Source: Collybiopsis luxurians FD-317 M1 (Eukaryota; Basidiomycota; Agaricomycetes; Agaricales; Omphalotaceae). From it: a DNA stretch of 64,000 bases. This document shows positions 47,389 through 60,000 of the stretch, one piece after another. The number at the start of each line of letters is the position of its first letter. The stretch's first letter is position 1. The stretch lies in assembly GCA_000827265.1 (NCBI GenBank), contig KN834750.1:1341297-1405296 (forward strand), in the 5' to 3' direction. A program made the position numbers and the translations under genes. The notes beneath the pieces were generated by a model. That model was not told the origin of the DNA and made no database searches. It worked only from the letters and a program-made list of their open reading frames with translations.

Positions 47389-47428
47389 GATGATGATGGA
47401 AACAGCTAGTATGATAGAAGCGAAGAGC

Positions 47429-47435
47429 TTTTATA
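47429..47435 (-). promoter_or_regulatory. TATA box of GH79 copy B
   Basis: TATAAAA on the minus strand (context GCTATAAAAGCTC) lies about 41-47 bp upstream of the ATG at 47388, similar to the placement in copy A. Confidence 0.5.
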
Positions 47436-47963
47436 GCATTAGAGTGTCATGGTCCCTAGAATGCGGGGCACGAGCGCAGATGACCATAAGAAGCATGCCA
47501 AAGAAAATCGCTTGTGCTTTTTCTAAAATAACTGGTGTGTCCTCGCGAACTAGATCTGGTGACAGTGTCAAGCTCTTCTCAGCATCAAATGCTAGCCAAG
47601 CAGAAATCGCGGGAGATGATTTCGGGGTTGAATTCACGCTTGAGGAGAAAGAAATACAAATATCTGAGCCACACGACGACCTGAGTAGCGAGCTGGACGC
47701 GACGCGACGAAAGAACGTGCTGTGACCATGAACATGTGACAATTAAAGTCTTTGAGCTGAACAAGGTCAACGGGAGTCATTCCAAGTTTGGAAACACTTT
47801 GATCCTCTCTCTCTTTGACCTCCATCGTTTGATCCTTTTATGGGCGCAAATCAACGCTTGCCCAAAGAAGTGTGGCGAAAAATTCAAGGAACAATAGCCT
47901 TTTATCGTCAACGCCAAAGGCGAAATGTCAAACAAAGGCCGTTTTTTCGGAGCCTCAAGAAGA

Positions 47964-47970
47964 TATAAAA
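47964..47970 (+). promoter_or_regulatory. TATA box of the 48034 gene
   Basis: TATAAAA in AGATATAAAAAGCG lies 64-70 bp upstream of the ATG at 48034, a normal distance for a core promoter. Confidence 0.5.
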
Positions 47971-48033
47971 AGCGAGAATCGACGACGAAAATCTTCACCT
48001 CCAAACTTTTCCTCGAACTCAACCAGCATCACT

Positions 48034-48723
48034 ATGGTCGCCACCACTCGCGCTCAAGCTAAACGCGCCGGGTTCAACTCTGCCTCTCCTGCCACTCCAG
48101 CTGCTTTCAAGTCCAGGAAGCAGGGAGTTTCTACTCGCCGAAAGGGGCTGGGCCCCGCTCACCAGCGTCCTCCAGTCACACCAGGAGGCGGACCTCGCCC
48201 CATCCTGAAGGCAGCTCACGGACACGGACACACCTCTCCTCGCATGCCCAAGACTCCCAAGTCCAAGAAACACCGCTCCCCTGCCAAACCTCGCCCGTCC
48301 GATTCTTCCTCTGTCACCAGTTCTCCCCGGTCCCAAGATTCCGGAATGGGCTGGGTGCAAATCGGCAATTCGTTGCGTCGGGAGTCTAACCGGGAATTTA
48401 CCAAGGAATACGAGCAAGAGCAGAGGCTGACCCTCGTCAGGCGGTCGGAAGAGACGTACAACACAGAGGCTGAAAACTCTGAGCAGCAGTACAATGGAAA
48501 CTATCAGTGGTTCGATTGGATGAGTGTTCAGCGTCTGCATGGGGAGCGGGCTCGTGCCAATGCTGCTGGAGAAGTCGACGGAAATGGACAGTCAGTCGCT
48601 AGCGACTCTTCGAACGAGGCCGTCAAGTTGAGGCTGGCTTTGGAGGGGAAGCAGTCCCAGGATTGTCCCCCTGGTATTCGATACTCCTTGGCTTCTCACC
48701 CTACCGAGGTCGTCCCTTTGTGA
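48034..48723 (+). CDS. Unknown basic, single-exon protein
   Basis: Uninterrupted frame of 229 residues starting MVATTRAQAKRAGFNSASPA. The first 110 residues are Lys/Arg/Pro/Ser-rich (SRKQGVSTRRKGLGP, MPKTPKSKKHRSPAKPRPS) and probably disordered with nuclear-localisation-like clusters. The second part is more acidic and contains SGMGWVQIGNSLRRESNREF and YNGNYQWFDWMSVQRLHGER. No family recognised. I chose the ATG at 48034 because the in-frame sequence upstream lacks an ATG and a TATA box sits at the right distance. The lack of introns is unusual in this window. Confidence 0.6.
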   Translation: MVATTRAQAKRAGFNSASPATPAAFKSRKQGVSTRRKGLGPAHQRPPVTPGGGPRPILKAAHGHGHTSPRMPKTPKSKKHRSPAKPRPSDSSSVTSSPRSQDSGMGWVQIGNSLRRESNREFTKEYEQEQRLTLVRRSEETYNTEAENSEQQYNGNYQWFDWMSVQRLHGERARANAAGEVDGNGQSVASDSSNEAVKLRLALEGKQSQDCPPGIRYSLASHPTEVVPL

Positions 48724-49713
48724 ACAGTTTTTTTTCTTTGCTGCTTTGTTATCGGTTATTTACTATGCCTTTCCCTTTATCTTCTCTTCGCCTCTATCTA
48801 TGCTATACCCTATCTATGCACTCCTCATCTTCTTACCACCATGCATGTCCTTTACTCATCTATTTACTTGTATATCGCGTTTAATGGAATCATTCAATAT
48901 GCCGGATAACAGGATTTAAGCTTGAATTATTAATACTATGAGAACAATAAGGCTTGTTACACAAGGCAACGCTGCGCAAATGCTAAGGTAAAAAATCGAA
49001 AGCGCGCGAGTCCATGAATTCATCAGAGGCATGATTAGATTAGAGGCTGCAAAGACGCAAGATGTCATATCGCTCCTTCACTCTTCGAGATTATATACCT
49101 ACATGAATCGCGGCATGAGAATCACTACGATCGAGCATGGCTTCGAGTACTCACCAGGCATGAATTACGCCTGGAATCCATCCCAGGATACTTAAACAGA
49201 TATTGATCCAAAAGTCTATTAACGCTCGGCATCGGTACAAAGAGCTGAAAAAAAGGGGAGGAAAAACCGATTACTGACCAGCTGCGCAGCCTCGCTCTAA
49301 TTGATCATGATATAAATTAGTTGCAAAGAAAAAAAAGACTCGGTACGGACACTCACTGAATAATACGGAGAGTGGAGGTAAGATTCTGAAATCGAAGAAA
49401 GTTTTTAGTTCAGGGTTCTTTTGACAGTCGAATTGTACGTACAGTGCCAGAAAGTAAAGGCAGACATCAGAATTTGAAGAAACTTTGCTGGTCATCGTAA
49501 AATGGTAGCGTATCGAAGCGGAGGTGGTTTATCCTTTATCTACTTTCAGCCATCCGCACATATACATATATACGTCATAATGACATCATAACTGGCGGAG
49601 ACCCGTGGCGGTGTATCGAAACACCGAGCGAAAAGAAACTAGAGTAACACCAGCATACAGATCTTGACTCAAAAGCGAAAATCAAAAAAAAAACGCAAAC
49701 ATCTTCTTCATAC
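48724..49713. other. Intergenic, 3' flank and tRNA surroundings
   Basis: No protein gene seen. T-rich pyrimidine tracts follow the stop at 48723, likely the 3' UTR. A frame at 49271-49495 is unsupported. An A-run at 49685-49693 lies just past the 3' end of the tRNA; as T on the coding strand it is the likely Pol III terminator. Confidence 0.5.
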
Positions 49714-49795
49714 AGGTCCAACCAGGACTCGAACCTGGGTCATGGGAAATCATACACATCAGAATCCCATGTGATAACCTCTACACTATTGGACC
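49714..49795 (-). tRNA. tRNA-Gln(CTG) with a 10-nt intron
   Basis: On the minus strand the sequence folds as a cloverleaf: acceptor GGTCCAA pairs with TTGGACC, D stem GTG/CAC around TAGAGGTTAT, anticodon stem TGGGA pairs with TCCCA, and T arm CCAGG-TTCGAGT-CCTGG. The anticodon region is TTCTGA followed by ten extra bases and a final T, giving anticodon CTG with an intron after position 37. The gene is 82 nt; removing the intron leaves 72 nt. The discriminator base is T and CCA is not encoded, as in eukaryotes. A T-run lies about 20 nt downstream on the coding strand. Confidence 0.92.
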
Positions 49796-49897
49796 TTGAA
49801 GGCACATCAGACATTCACAATTCATAAACATTGAAAGCTTAATACGCTCAACACTGGACAAAACACAATTGGATCTAATAGTACAAAATTTATCACA

Positions 49898-52276
49898 TTA
49901 GCATTGCCTCGAATACCCAGCTTGCTCTTGTGCATCCCCGGCCGTTTCACCAAAATTGGATTTATCGGGTCTGCCATGTTCACGATCAGGCTGGTGAATT
50001 GTCTTGCTGGTTGCGAGAAGAAGCTGGCTCCCCGCTTCCGCTAGAAAACGCACCGTAAGCTCGTGCACTTATAGGAGAGAGAAAAGAAAAGAAAAAACAT
50101 ACACATCAATGACTCGGTAGTGTCGATGATATCAGCTATCAATCGCTCGATGAGATCTTCACTCAATGTTTCGCGAACTTAAGAATAGTTTACAGCATGA
50201 GCTCTTTTGAACATCCGGCCAAGAAACGTAATGCTCACCGACAACTCGTAGCATCTCCGTGTCTGATTCACCGGCAGGTCCCTGCAAAGAAGCGCTAAAC
50301 GTAGAGAACACAGGTCAAGTGGAATTTCTTACGCCATAGTTTGGAACAATCCAGCCTTTCGTCCTCAACATGGACTAGCAGGGCTGTCAAATTTTCGTAC
50401 TTTGTGCCTGAGGTTCTGCGTACCTGAATCCACACTTGCTGTACGTGTGGGTACTTTTCCTTAAAGTCATCTGAAAGGCTGGATGGAATCGTTGAGTCTT
50501 CTGAACATCCTCAATAGTCATCGAAATATACTTGAACGAAACCACAGGAAGACCAGGCTCGTACGACTCAGGGTCATCGTCTTCGTCTTTTCCGGGAAGG
50601 ACGCGATGAATGTTACTCAGGACCTGGTCCATGTCAGCAGATTGAACCGCAAGTATTACGGGAGTGACATACCTTGAAATACGTGTTTTCTAATGCTCTG
50701 GACAGTAGTCTGGCGTTACGAAGGTCTTTAATCGCGATTCGGCGGTACCCTTCGAACCCTAGATTGAGGAAGTTGAACATTTGCGCGATGATGGGAGAGG
50801 CGGGCTTGGAGAAGTTCCTGAGAAACACGTTAGCATTGTTCGCAGGTTGCAAGGCTATTCTGGCTTACAAAGTGAATGAGTACTCGACGCTTCCAAGATA
50901 ATCTACAAGAGATCATCTCAGCAACAGCGGCTCGGAGTATTATCATGGAAGAACGAACGGAGTTCGAAAACCAAATCCTTGTTCAAAAACGACTCATCTC
51001 TCCATAGAACCCAGCCTATCCCAGCGTAGACCAGACCAAATTTATGACCGGATGTGTTGATGGATACAACGCGAGGTATCTCGAAGCTCCATTTCAAAGA
51101 AGGGTAAGCAAACGGGGCAATGAAGGCGCCAGAAGCGCCATCGACATGAATTGGAATATCCAGACCAGTCTTTTCTTGAAGCTCATCGACTGCAAAGGAG
51201 AGAAAAAGAGTTATCAGAGGACCGGATGATGGGATGATAGGAAGGAAAGAGGATAATCACGGAGGTCGCTCATTTCCTGTACGTTCTCAAAATGACCAGT
51301 ATAGGTACTTCCAAGGATGACCATGACTCCAATGGTATTTTCATCAATGTACTGAATTGCGTCTTTGGGATCCATAATATAGTTGTTGCTGGCCTTGACT
51401 GGGACTAGTCGGCATTCGACGTCAAAATATCTATTGATCTGTAAATTTCTGAAAGATGTGTTGACGACTTTTATATTTACGTACCGTGCAAATTTTTCCA
51501 AAGCGACTTGAGCATTGGAACCAAACACGATGTTGGGGTGGTAATGGTCCTTTCCGGCAGCCTTACGGGCCTCTTGCCAACGTTTCTTCATCGCTAAGCC
51601 TCCTAGCAGGATAGCTTCAGACGAACCCGCAGTAGAAGTTCCGATAACTTTGCCGGCGGAGGGAGCTTTCCAAAGCGAGGCGACTGCGAAACCATTGTAA
51701 GTCAGAGGTTGATATGAGTATGAGACCGGGAGACTCACTCATCGAGACGCAACGGTTGTGAATAATCGTAGCAGCAGGATATTCGTCAAGATCAACTTGG
51801 TTCTTATTGATGTTCTCCATGATAAGCTTATGCGCTGGGTATATCATCAACCTCAACCGAAGCCACTACGCATGTGTTAAACCCTTGCCTTCCTCGGGCA
51901 TCCAAGTATGCACGAAACTACATCGGTACAACATTCTCGATGAGTTTAATACACGGGTATCCAGAAGACTTACGATGCAAGATTGAGGGTAGGATTCCCA
52001 TCAAGTAGAGTCTCATCGTGAAGAAGCTGGTAAGCTGCTTTGGAAGGGATCCCGACCTCAGGCATCTTATATTTAGGTACACCCGCAGCGTCTTCATCCC
52101 GGCTCCAAGACTGATGAACGGATCGGTTTTCATGAGCCTGGCGGTAAAGTTGGGTGTGGGGGTGATCTCTGGATTTTTGAATCACTTCTTCAGCATCGAC
52201 TGAACAGTGTAATGGAGAGATGAGTTTGCGCCTAGCATATTGAACAGAATGACCTACTGTGTCGCGAGAGAGACAT
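49898..52276 (-). CDS. Glutamate decarboxylase (PLP-dependent)
   Basis: Converts glutamate to GABA; cytosolic. The start at 52276 (MSLSRH) joins by a 61-nt intron to [20 protein letters not shown]. Family landmarks: [20 protein letters not shown] with [97 protein letters not shown], and [20 protein letters not shown] with the PLP-binding Lys. The C-terminal part has [69 protein letters not shown] and [16 protein letters not shown]. The last coding exon ends GYSRQC at 49898 after a phase-1 intron. Length is roughly that of fungal enzymes. GABA-shunt role is family knowledge. Confidence 0.9.
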
Positions 52277-52965
52277 GGCTGTTATACGGCTTGGGGCTAC
52301 GCAGTGAATGCAAGCCTATAAATGAGAAACGGGAAAGCAGGTGAGCACAATCCGATTTATAACGATCATTCAGTGATTGCGATTAGTTTAAGGACTAATG
52401 AGGGACTAGAACGAATACAGATGCAACGAGGCTTCGGAGTCTGACGGTCTTTGTGGGTTGCCTGAATAGATATACGGCGATAGTGTCTTCAAATCTCATT
52501 ACATGAACGTGCATATGACTCTGCGTCTCGAATCAACACTGATCATGAGAATCGGTCAGATAGAGCTATAAGCTGTTGACACTCACAAGGGAAGTCGGTC
52601 CCGTTCCCACCCCAACGTGCATTGCAGGAACAATCTTTCCTCAATGTCTTGCAACACTAAATTCATCCACAGGACGAGTAAATAGAGTTTGTCCATCATG
52701 TAATAGTCTAATAAGGGAATGATACTGTAGTGAGGTATGTGCGCGAAAAATGTGTGAGATTGCGGATGAAAAGTAAGAAAAAGTCTCAGCTACAGAGGAT
52801 GAGCAAGACCGAGAAAAGGGAAAGTGATAAACACAGAACATAATGGTGATTCATAAGTTCATGAGTCCAATAACATACAACGTCAATCGATAGCAAGTCT
52901 CAAAAGGGTCCGACACCAAATCCAAAATGCAAACATCCATTACCCAACTGAGCACGAACGTGGGC
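52277..52965. other. Intergenic between decarboxylase and DUF7137-type gene
   Basis: Decarboxylase promoter side and 3' flank of the next gene. No gene seen. Confidence 0.5.
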
Positions 52966-53660
52966 CTATCGCCTAGTGTAGGCTAGAGCATTTCTCAGCA
53001 GCCCAAAGCCCGAGAGGAACATGACGAGGAAGGTCGCAATCAAGGCTACATATGCTGGGTGAGCAGTGTAGGACGAATTCGAACCGTTGCATACTGTGCA
53101 TTGCCAGCCTGAATGGATAAATGTGAGATGAGAAATCAGATCATTTTAAAAATAGAAACCAAGGACGCACTGGCAAGAGGCGTATAGGGCTGAGGGGTGA
53201 AGAGAGCGAAGGTCAAGGCCGTATTCGGGCTCAGATAGCCAGGCCTCGTTGTGGCACTGAGACCCCTGTTGTCGAATATTTGCAAAGAATATGTCGTCTG
53301 GGCTAATGGAGTTGCCAGATTACTTTGTTGGTAGTTGTATGGAGTCCAGACAAAGCTGGTGGCCGTTCCAGGCAGACTCGTAAGAGAGTATGTAAACGAG
53401 TTGGCACCGACGGCGTTAATTGTTAGCGAGGTGGGGGTAGCCAGAACACCGGAAAATGACCATCCAAAGGTGACTACCTCACCCGAGGCAATTTTGAAGA
53501 AAGAAGTGGAGGCTTGGGGAGGCTGGGTCATAGACAGAATCCCAGCTGGAGCAGATTGGGGAATGGAAGAAGAGGACGAGCGAGAGCTGGAGCCGGAAGC
53601 TGAAGCTGAGCCCGAAGACGAGCCTGAAGCAGACTGTGAGGAGCTACCGCTCGACGACAT
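52966..53660 (-). CDS. DUF7137-type protein with C-terminal membrane helix
   Basis: Fungal family of unknown role, probably cell-surface. Two exons, 53171-53660 and 52966-53108, sum to 633 nt, 210 residues. The N-terminus is a Ser/Gly/Ala-rich run (SSSQSASGSSSGSASASGSS). The folded part has FFKIASGEVVTFGWSFSG, ATPTSLTINAVGANSFTY, PGTATSFVWTPYNYQQSN, TTYSLQIFDNRG and ALFTPQPYTPLASWQC. Two Cys (WQCTVCNGS) precede a C-terminal hydrophobic segment, AYVALIATFLVMFLSGFGLL, ending RNALAYTRR. Family members normally have a signal peptide; none is present from this ATG, so an upstream exon may be missing from my model. Confidence 0.75.
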
Positions 53661-56600
53661 GGTGGATGCAAAGGTGAAGGAAGGTCAAATTCTAAAGAAA
53701 GTGAAGCTGAGGAAAAAGAAATTGGCGGCCTTTAAACCTCCGCTGTCGTCGTCGTCGCAGAAAAAGGTTGCCACGGGCACCATCCAACAACTTTCGCAAT
53801 CCGAGACTTTCCACGTGGATATTGCTGACATCATCCAAAGAGAGCGCCAATAGCTGCTGAGCGCTGAGCGCTGAGCGTTGAGCTCGACACACATCTGCAT
53901 CTCAGTACTGTGGTAGCTGATCGATAACTTGATGCATTGTATCAGGACTTCGAGTGCGAGAGAGTGCATACACAGTCGCACTGGCAACTTCGATCAGAAC
54001 TTAGTCCTGCATACATCGAGTAGGCTGTCGGTCCTCGGACAATTTGCTTCTTTTCTTCTTTTCGTTCGTGTTTGCTGGTATAATTATTCGGCAGGTAGTT
54101 CTAGACAACTCTTCGAGCTCAAGATAGGAATCCCGACTTCCATCAAACGGTAGACGGTAAGTCAAAGAGTACTATGTCCGGCCCTGAAGTGGGCCACCTA
54201 AACGATAGTGCTAAAACTACGAGAGTTATTCCCAGTGGGGTTGGTTCGGATGGGCCAGGCGTTGTGAGCAAACTTTGTATGAGTAATTTAAGCTTTTTAC
54301 GATGGGATTCCAAGGGGAGATGGCCATACCACAAACATTATACAGAGGGGAATTCAGCAGATTCCAAAGCAACACTCAGGGATGCTCGTTGCACAGTTTC
54401 CAGAAAGAAATGCTTGTAGTCACTGTACTCTCTGTCATCAACAACATGGTACATGTTTTAATACTCGAAAATGTAGATACAAGTGAGCATGTTGTACAGT
54501 ACATGCAATACTTAGCAGCAGAAAGCGACTCTACTCTGTACTAAATGGTTTGAAATTAGTATTAAAACTAAAGTTTAGAAATATGCTAATCTGTGCTCTA
54601 ATAGGCCTTGCATATGTGGAAGTATGTTTGAAAAATCACCAATTTCGGCATATACACGACCTAAACGACAATATCTGGCGAGCAAAAACAGTCCAAGCAC
54701 CAAGTAGTTGAAAACATTACCGATCCAGAATTTGAAGAGATTTCAAAATTTAAAGCTCCAACTATAAGTTACAGAGTGAGCCTTCGACCGTCTCCCCAAA
54801 CGTAGGACCATTACGATATGTGACAGAATGAGAGCAGGCACCACGAAGGAGCTAGGCAGCACCATCGCCCGTTTCGCTTCAAATTAAATTGAGAGCGATG
54901 CTGCTCTGCAGTAAATACACAGGCTACTTTATTCCATTATTGCGGCGTGTAGCCATCGAATACTTAACCATCGAATAGCCCGCTTCTCAGTGCGGCCCAT
55001 CACCCGGCCGGCACTAGCACTCTACTGACACGCACACGCCGCCAGGCGCCTTCAAAAGAATAGATGTCGACCGCATAGCTTTTACTTCGACTATCTGAAG
55101 ATTCTCTCTTTTCACGAGTATTGCAAGCCCGAGCCCTTGAAACCCGGTAAATCAAGTGCTTTGAAGGCCGTTCTAAAATGAATGGCTGTCCACTTTCTTT
55201 TATTACATGCTGGTCACTGTGGGAGCTCGGGTCTGCTTGGGCGCAAGGCAGAAATCTGGAGGCATCTCGGCTTTGTTGCGAAGAATAATAAACGTCTTGA
55301 GAGTTCTGGGCCATGGCTCCTTTTCCTTTTGGAAGAGGAGGAGCAGGAGCAATACGATAAGGACTCCATTATCATAACGGTAAAAGTGATATCATGCGCA
55401 GGCAAACTGTTCGGTACCTTCTAGGAATCTACCAAATAAGTTGTCGAGTATTGACTTCCCGCCCTGCGTTAGCCAGGTTATGACACTCCAGGAAGCTCCA
55501 AGTGGCGCTGGTGGCGGAGCCGTCAAAACTCCTTCAGAAATTTGGATAGCGCACCTGTACGTATCAAACGTGATTGTTTTCACGTTTGCCCACTGACGGA
55601 CATTGACTTGACGTTTTGGAAGTTATGCACCAGAAGTTAAGACCGACCTCAATCCCTGATAGACGAGTAAAACAACACGCCCACAAGATCCTGGGATTAG
55701 CGAAAAGCGAGGATCTGTCAATCCTGTGGATATACATTAAATTTCATCAGGAAGCAAGGAGCGTTACCCGTGAATAAATGCGCATTCATGGACACAAGTT
55801 GATGGATATTTCCATCATGGTTAGACTCAAATGATGGACTTGGCCTCCGAGTCAGTTTCCCAGTGAAGGCATATTCCTGAGTCCCGACCCCTGCATCATC
55901 CATATTGTGAACCGGTGCCAGTGTGGTAGGTCAACCATTCGACACGGACACGGTAACCCAGTGCAGCCACCAGAATCAGGACGTCCGAAAGCGACACTGG
56001 CACACCTCGGATTCTGATCCTTCACTGTTTTCTAACCACAGCAAAGCTGCCTATCGTTTGGGGTTGTATATTGGAGTTGTATGGGCTCGGCCAAGCCTCG
56101 GGGTCCGGTACGTGGTACGTACCACTAACTGTACCCGCACTAGGTAGAGAGCTCAAAGTACATATGTTGTCCGACGATAAAAGCAGTGCCTCGCATCATG
56201 CATAATAAGCTCAGTAATACTTACATGCAGCGCATATACCATATGCTTATCGATGCCGTCGCAGATCTAGTTGATGTTCTCCTGAAAATCAGACAGAATC
56301 AAACGATGCTCGGATGTGAGTTTGAGGGAGTCTAGTGCATACTAGTTTGGTACTTATTCATTCGTACACAGACTCGTAGGACACGGAAAGGAAGTGGGTC
56401 GGCAAATTTGGTGTTTCAAACTTTCGACGATATTTAGGGCAGGATTTTCTGACACCTCGCGAGATACAAGATTATGTACAACATTAGACAGTTTTCTAGG
56501 ACTGGTGGAGATTGGGTAAGGGAGTTGTCCGTTGGGATGATACCCGGAATTCAACTTGTCGTTGTTGGGCGTTTGAAAGACAGATCGGATGAGATGTAGT

Positions 56601-57057
56601 TAGATAAGTCTGAGAAGAAGGTGTTTCACGGTAACAGCGCCCGAGGTCACATAAACGCATACGCTATATTACGCTTGCAAATGATCCGGGGATAAAGGGT
56701 AATAATTATTTTGAAGCTTTTACGCTGTTTTTCGTGAAGGTTTTGGTTAGCATTTTGACAACAATGGAGGGGGGAACGAGGTTTCAAATATCAAAGCAAT
56801 AAGTAAGGACGTGGTCGCTTAGAATTGAGAAGAAACAGGGCAGGAAGCACGAGGAGGAACCCGTGTGTTTACCTAGTGTTTACCTAATCCACCAGCTGCC
56901 TTCATGCCTTGGGCGGCTATTACTTGGAGTTGGAATTATTAACTTGTCTACTGACGGTCACCATCTTCTGGCGACTCTGGTGCGTTTCTGAATCTATGCT
57001 CTGTTCCCCGTTCAAGTACATAACATAACAATTATATTAGCCTAGGCATTCAAGTTA
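53661..57057. other. Gene-poor stretch of 3.4 kb
   Basis: No gene that I can name. It begins with a short GAGCGCT-type tandem run (about 53856-53885). Minus-strand frames at 55000-55314, 55392-55583 and 55718-55903 are flanked by plausible splice sites and might be exons of one unknown gene, but I found no domain or consistent phase. The rest (54.5-55.0, 55.9-57.0 kb) is A/T-rich and looks non-coding, ending in the promoter of the 57058 gene. Confidence 0.45.
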
Positions 57058-60000
57058 ATGGCCCTTTCGGTTTCGGGCTTGTATTCGCCTTCGCTGGAGA
57101 AAAGTAATTCTGAATTTCTAGGCTCACATTCACAGACACCATCCCCAACTTCTTACAAAAATCCCTCAGAATTCGGCAACAAAGTTGCTCCCCAAACTGT
57201 TCATCGCCAGCCTTATCCTGATCCTGCCGGCTCCCACTTCACACCCGCTTCGAATGATTACCCTACTTATCATCAGCAAAGTCCTCCACCTTCTGTATTG
57301 AGGTCGCCGACCCTTGGAACAGATTCAACCGTAAGGCCAAGGGGTCAGTCGGCGTCACGACCAACACTTAGACTTCATATTGCCAATCCGACTGAGCCTT
57401 CTCGCCAGCCGACTCACATGCAGGAACAAGCCGTGAGATCAACCATTCAGGCATTCCAAACCAAAGCTGAAACGGCACAGACTCTGTATCCTAACAGTGT
57501 ACTTGGGGCTACAATGAGCAATTTCAATACTGGAAGTACTAGTCCTATTCGCAGGCGAGGAGAGACATTCTCCGAGTTTTCCATTCCTAGTTCATTATCA
57601 CGGCGGGGATCTCCTGCCCCTGGCGGAACGCGCTCGGTTAACCCTTCCACGATGCAACCGACTAATGCAGCACCGATACATCCACACATACGCATCACGA
57701 CCGCCAATTTGAATTTAACGGGGACAGCCACGGCAAATTCTTCTTCTAATACCAACTCTACTCCTTCCTCTGATTTATCTGCAACGTCCGCGACGAATTC
57801 TGCGACAACAAAAAGACCTTATCGCGCTTCGCCGCTCGTAGGTCCACAAGCAATGCCCGCACAAGGTTCTGCTACTTCTGGCACAAATTCCTCTGTCTCT
57901 ACGGCACCTGGGTCTTTTTTTACGGACGAGTATCATTCATCGTCGGTCTCAACACCTGCTACTCAAGAATCCGCTTCGGACTTTTCCGGTCATTTCTCTT
58001 ACAGAGCGCCTTTTGGCTCTAATGCTGGTCCCGTCGGAACAGCGACAAGGCACCGACCTCTGCCAGTACCGCCTCCGTCATCAACTACGATCCTTCCACA
58101 ATCAACGATACCATCAAAGGTAGCATCACCATTGAGTCCTCCGGCTCCTCCTCCTCACCTTCCGCACCCACCGCATGTTCCTGCACGGTCCGTGACCCCA
58201 TCGGCAGTGCCCACTAAACTATCCCAGCAAAGCCTAAAGTACGGTCATGGAAGGTCGTCCTCTGGAGATATAAATCCTATTAATCCCACCGATCCTGTCA
58301 GTGCAGAGCTGGCGTATAGGCTGGAGAAAAGAAGGGGGAAGCAGCCTGTAAGGGGAGACGTAACGCCTGGCTCGCCCGCCCAAGTACAGGGACTTGAAGA
58401 GATACCGTACGAGTTCCGGAGCGAAAAGTGGAGAGGCAAGCAGAAGATGCGGGATAGCGCGTATGATACTTTGGACTCTCCTACTTACGACTTTTCTCCT
58501 GCACTCACTCACGTTGCCCCGGCACCGCCGCCCCGCTTAGCCGACACAAATAACTTGGAAGATCGTGAAGTGAGTCTTCCCCCTTCTCTATCGAACCGAC
58601 CCTCTCGAGCATCTATTCAGTCGTCCAATTCCTTGGCAAGATCTATCGGAGGTGGTGTTAGTGAAGGAGGGGTATCAAAGTTGAAAGGCAAGGGAAAAGA
58701 TTCGATGAAAAACTTGTCGATGTCGAGTATTACGGGTTTGGAAAGAGACGGGAGCGTTTTGAGCCAAGGGAAAGAGCTGAAGAAGAGTGGAAGTATCTCC
58801 TCACTCTCCAATACCATTCTATCGGATTCTCCGGCATCATCTTTTTCTACTTCACCGGTGGTCCCTCCTCCCGTACGTGCTCCTGTTCCTCCCGCCACAC
58901 TTTTCCGTACCCCAGCACCATCTCCTCCACTTATCGGCCATCCTGCCTCTCTCATCCCTGGTGCATACCAGTCCTCTGGTAGATCCGGAACTGGCAGTCC
59001 GCGAATAGCCAGTCCCCGTCCTGTTGTAAATCAGGGCTTGGTTGGTAGAAGTAATAGTCCTCGGGCAGTGGCCTGGTCTCCTCCGTCCATTCCTATGTAT
59101 GTCGAACCAGCTCTTCCACTCAACGTACGCAAAGTAGCGTCGCCGGAGGTATCACCTGTAGTGTCTACTGTTGCTCCCACGTTGCCACCAAAAGACATCA
59201 AGTATCAGCTGACTCAAAATCTACAAGTTGAAAGCAACCTATTGGAGGACTCACCCATGCATACCCATCCCTTCGACGCTGATGCAGATTCAGACGAAGA
59301 AGGGCGGAAATTGTTCCAGGAGGTCGAGGCGGTCTATGTATCTCCCTTCGCTTCTAATCGCAAACCTGTGGACCGCGTCGTTGATATTGGATACGGGTAC
59401 GCCGAAGATGGATACGAAGATGATGAACGGGTATATGTCGACGACGGTTATGATGACCCCAATGATCCCTATGCAGATGGTGGATACGACGATCTGGACC
59501 GGGAGTATGGGTTTGGAGTTAGCGCGTCAGGCCAACTGGTTAATGGCCAACCGGTCTCCGCTGCCGCTTCGGTGTCTGCGCTCGGTCATGCAAGTAGCAT
59601 TCACGGTGGAATTTCGTCGTCTCGGGCCTCACTGTCCAGGGAATCAGCACGCAGCCCATCTCCAATGCGATATGCGAGGAGAAGAAGAGACAGCTTGTTT
59701 GAAGATGACGATGATTTCGATAGCCCGCCCACGGAGAAGTTCATCAAGTCTGCAGATTTTCCGCCCCCAGGTCGACCCTCAGTTGATCCCAGGAGTCATA
59801 TTCCCGGGAATGATGATTTTGTTTATGTTGGAAGAAATGCTGCCCCGCCGTCATCAAGTGCCCCCGCTGCTCAGATATTGAGCGCTTTGAACCCTCGCAG
59901 TCCCATAAGTCCTAACACCTCTTCTTCCATTTCTCCGTCAGATCCTAGGTCAAGGCGTGGCCGTCAGCCAACTCGCAGTCCCCAGCTTTTCGATCCAGGG

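Noticed and set aside
53335..53853. Acidic plus-strand frame with Glu/Pro runs
   Set aside because: Antisense to the Ser-rich N-terminus of the DUF7137-type protein; Ser codons read backwards give the Glu/Ala/Pro pattern.
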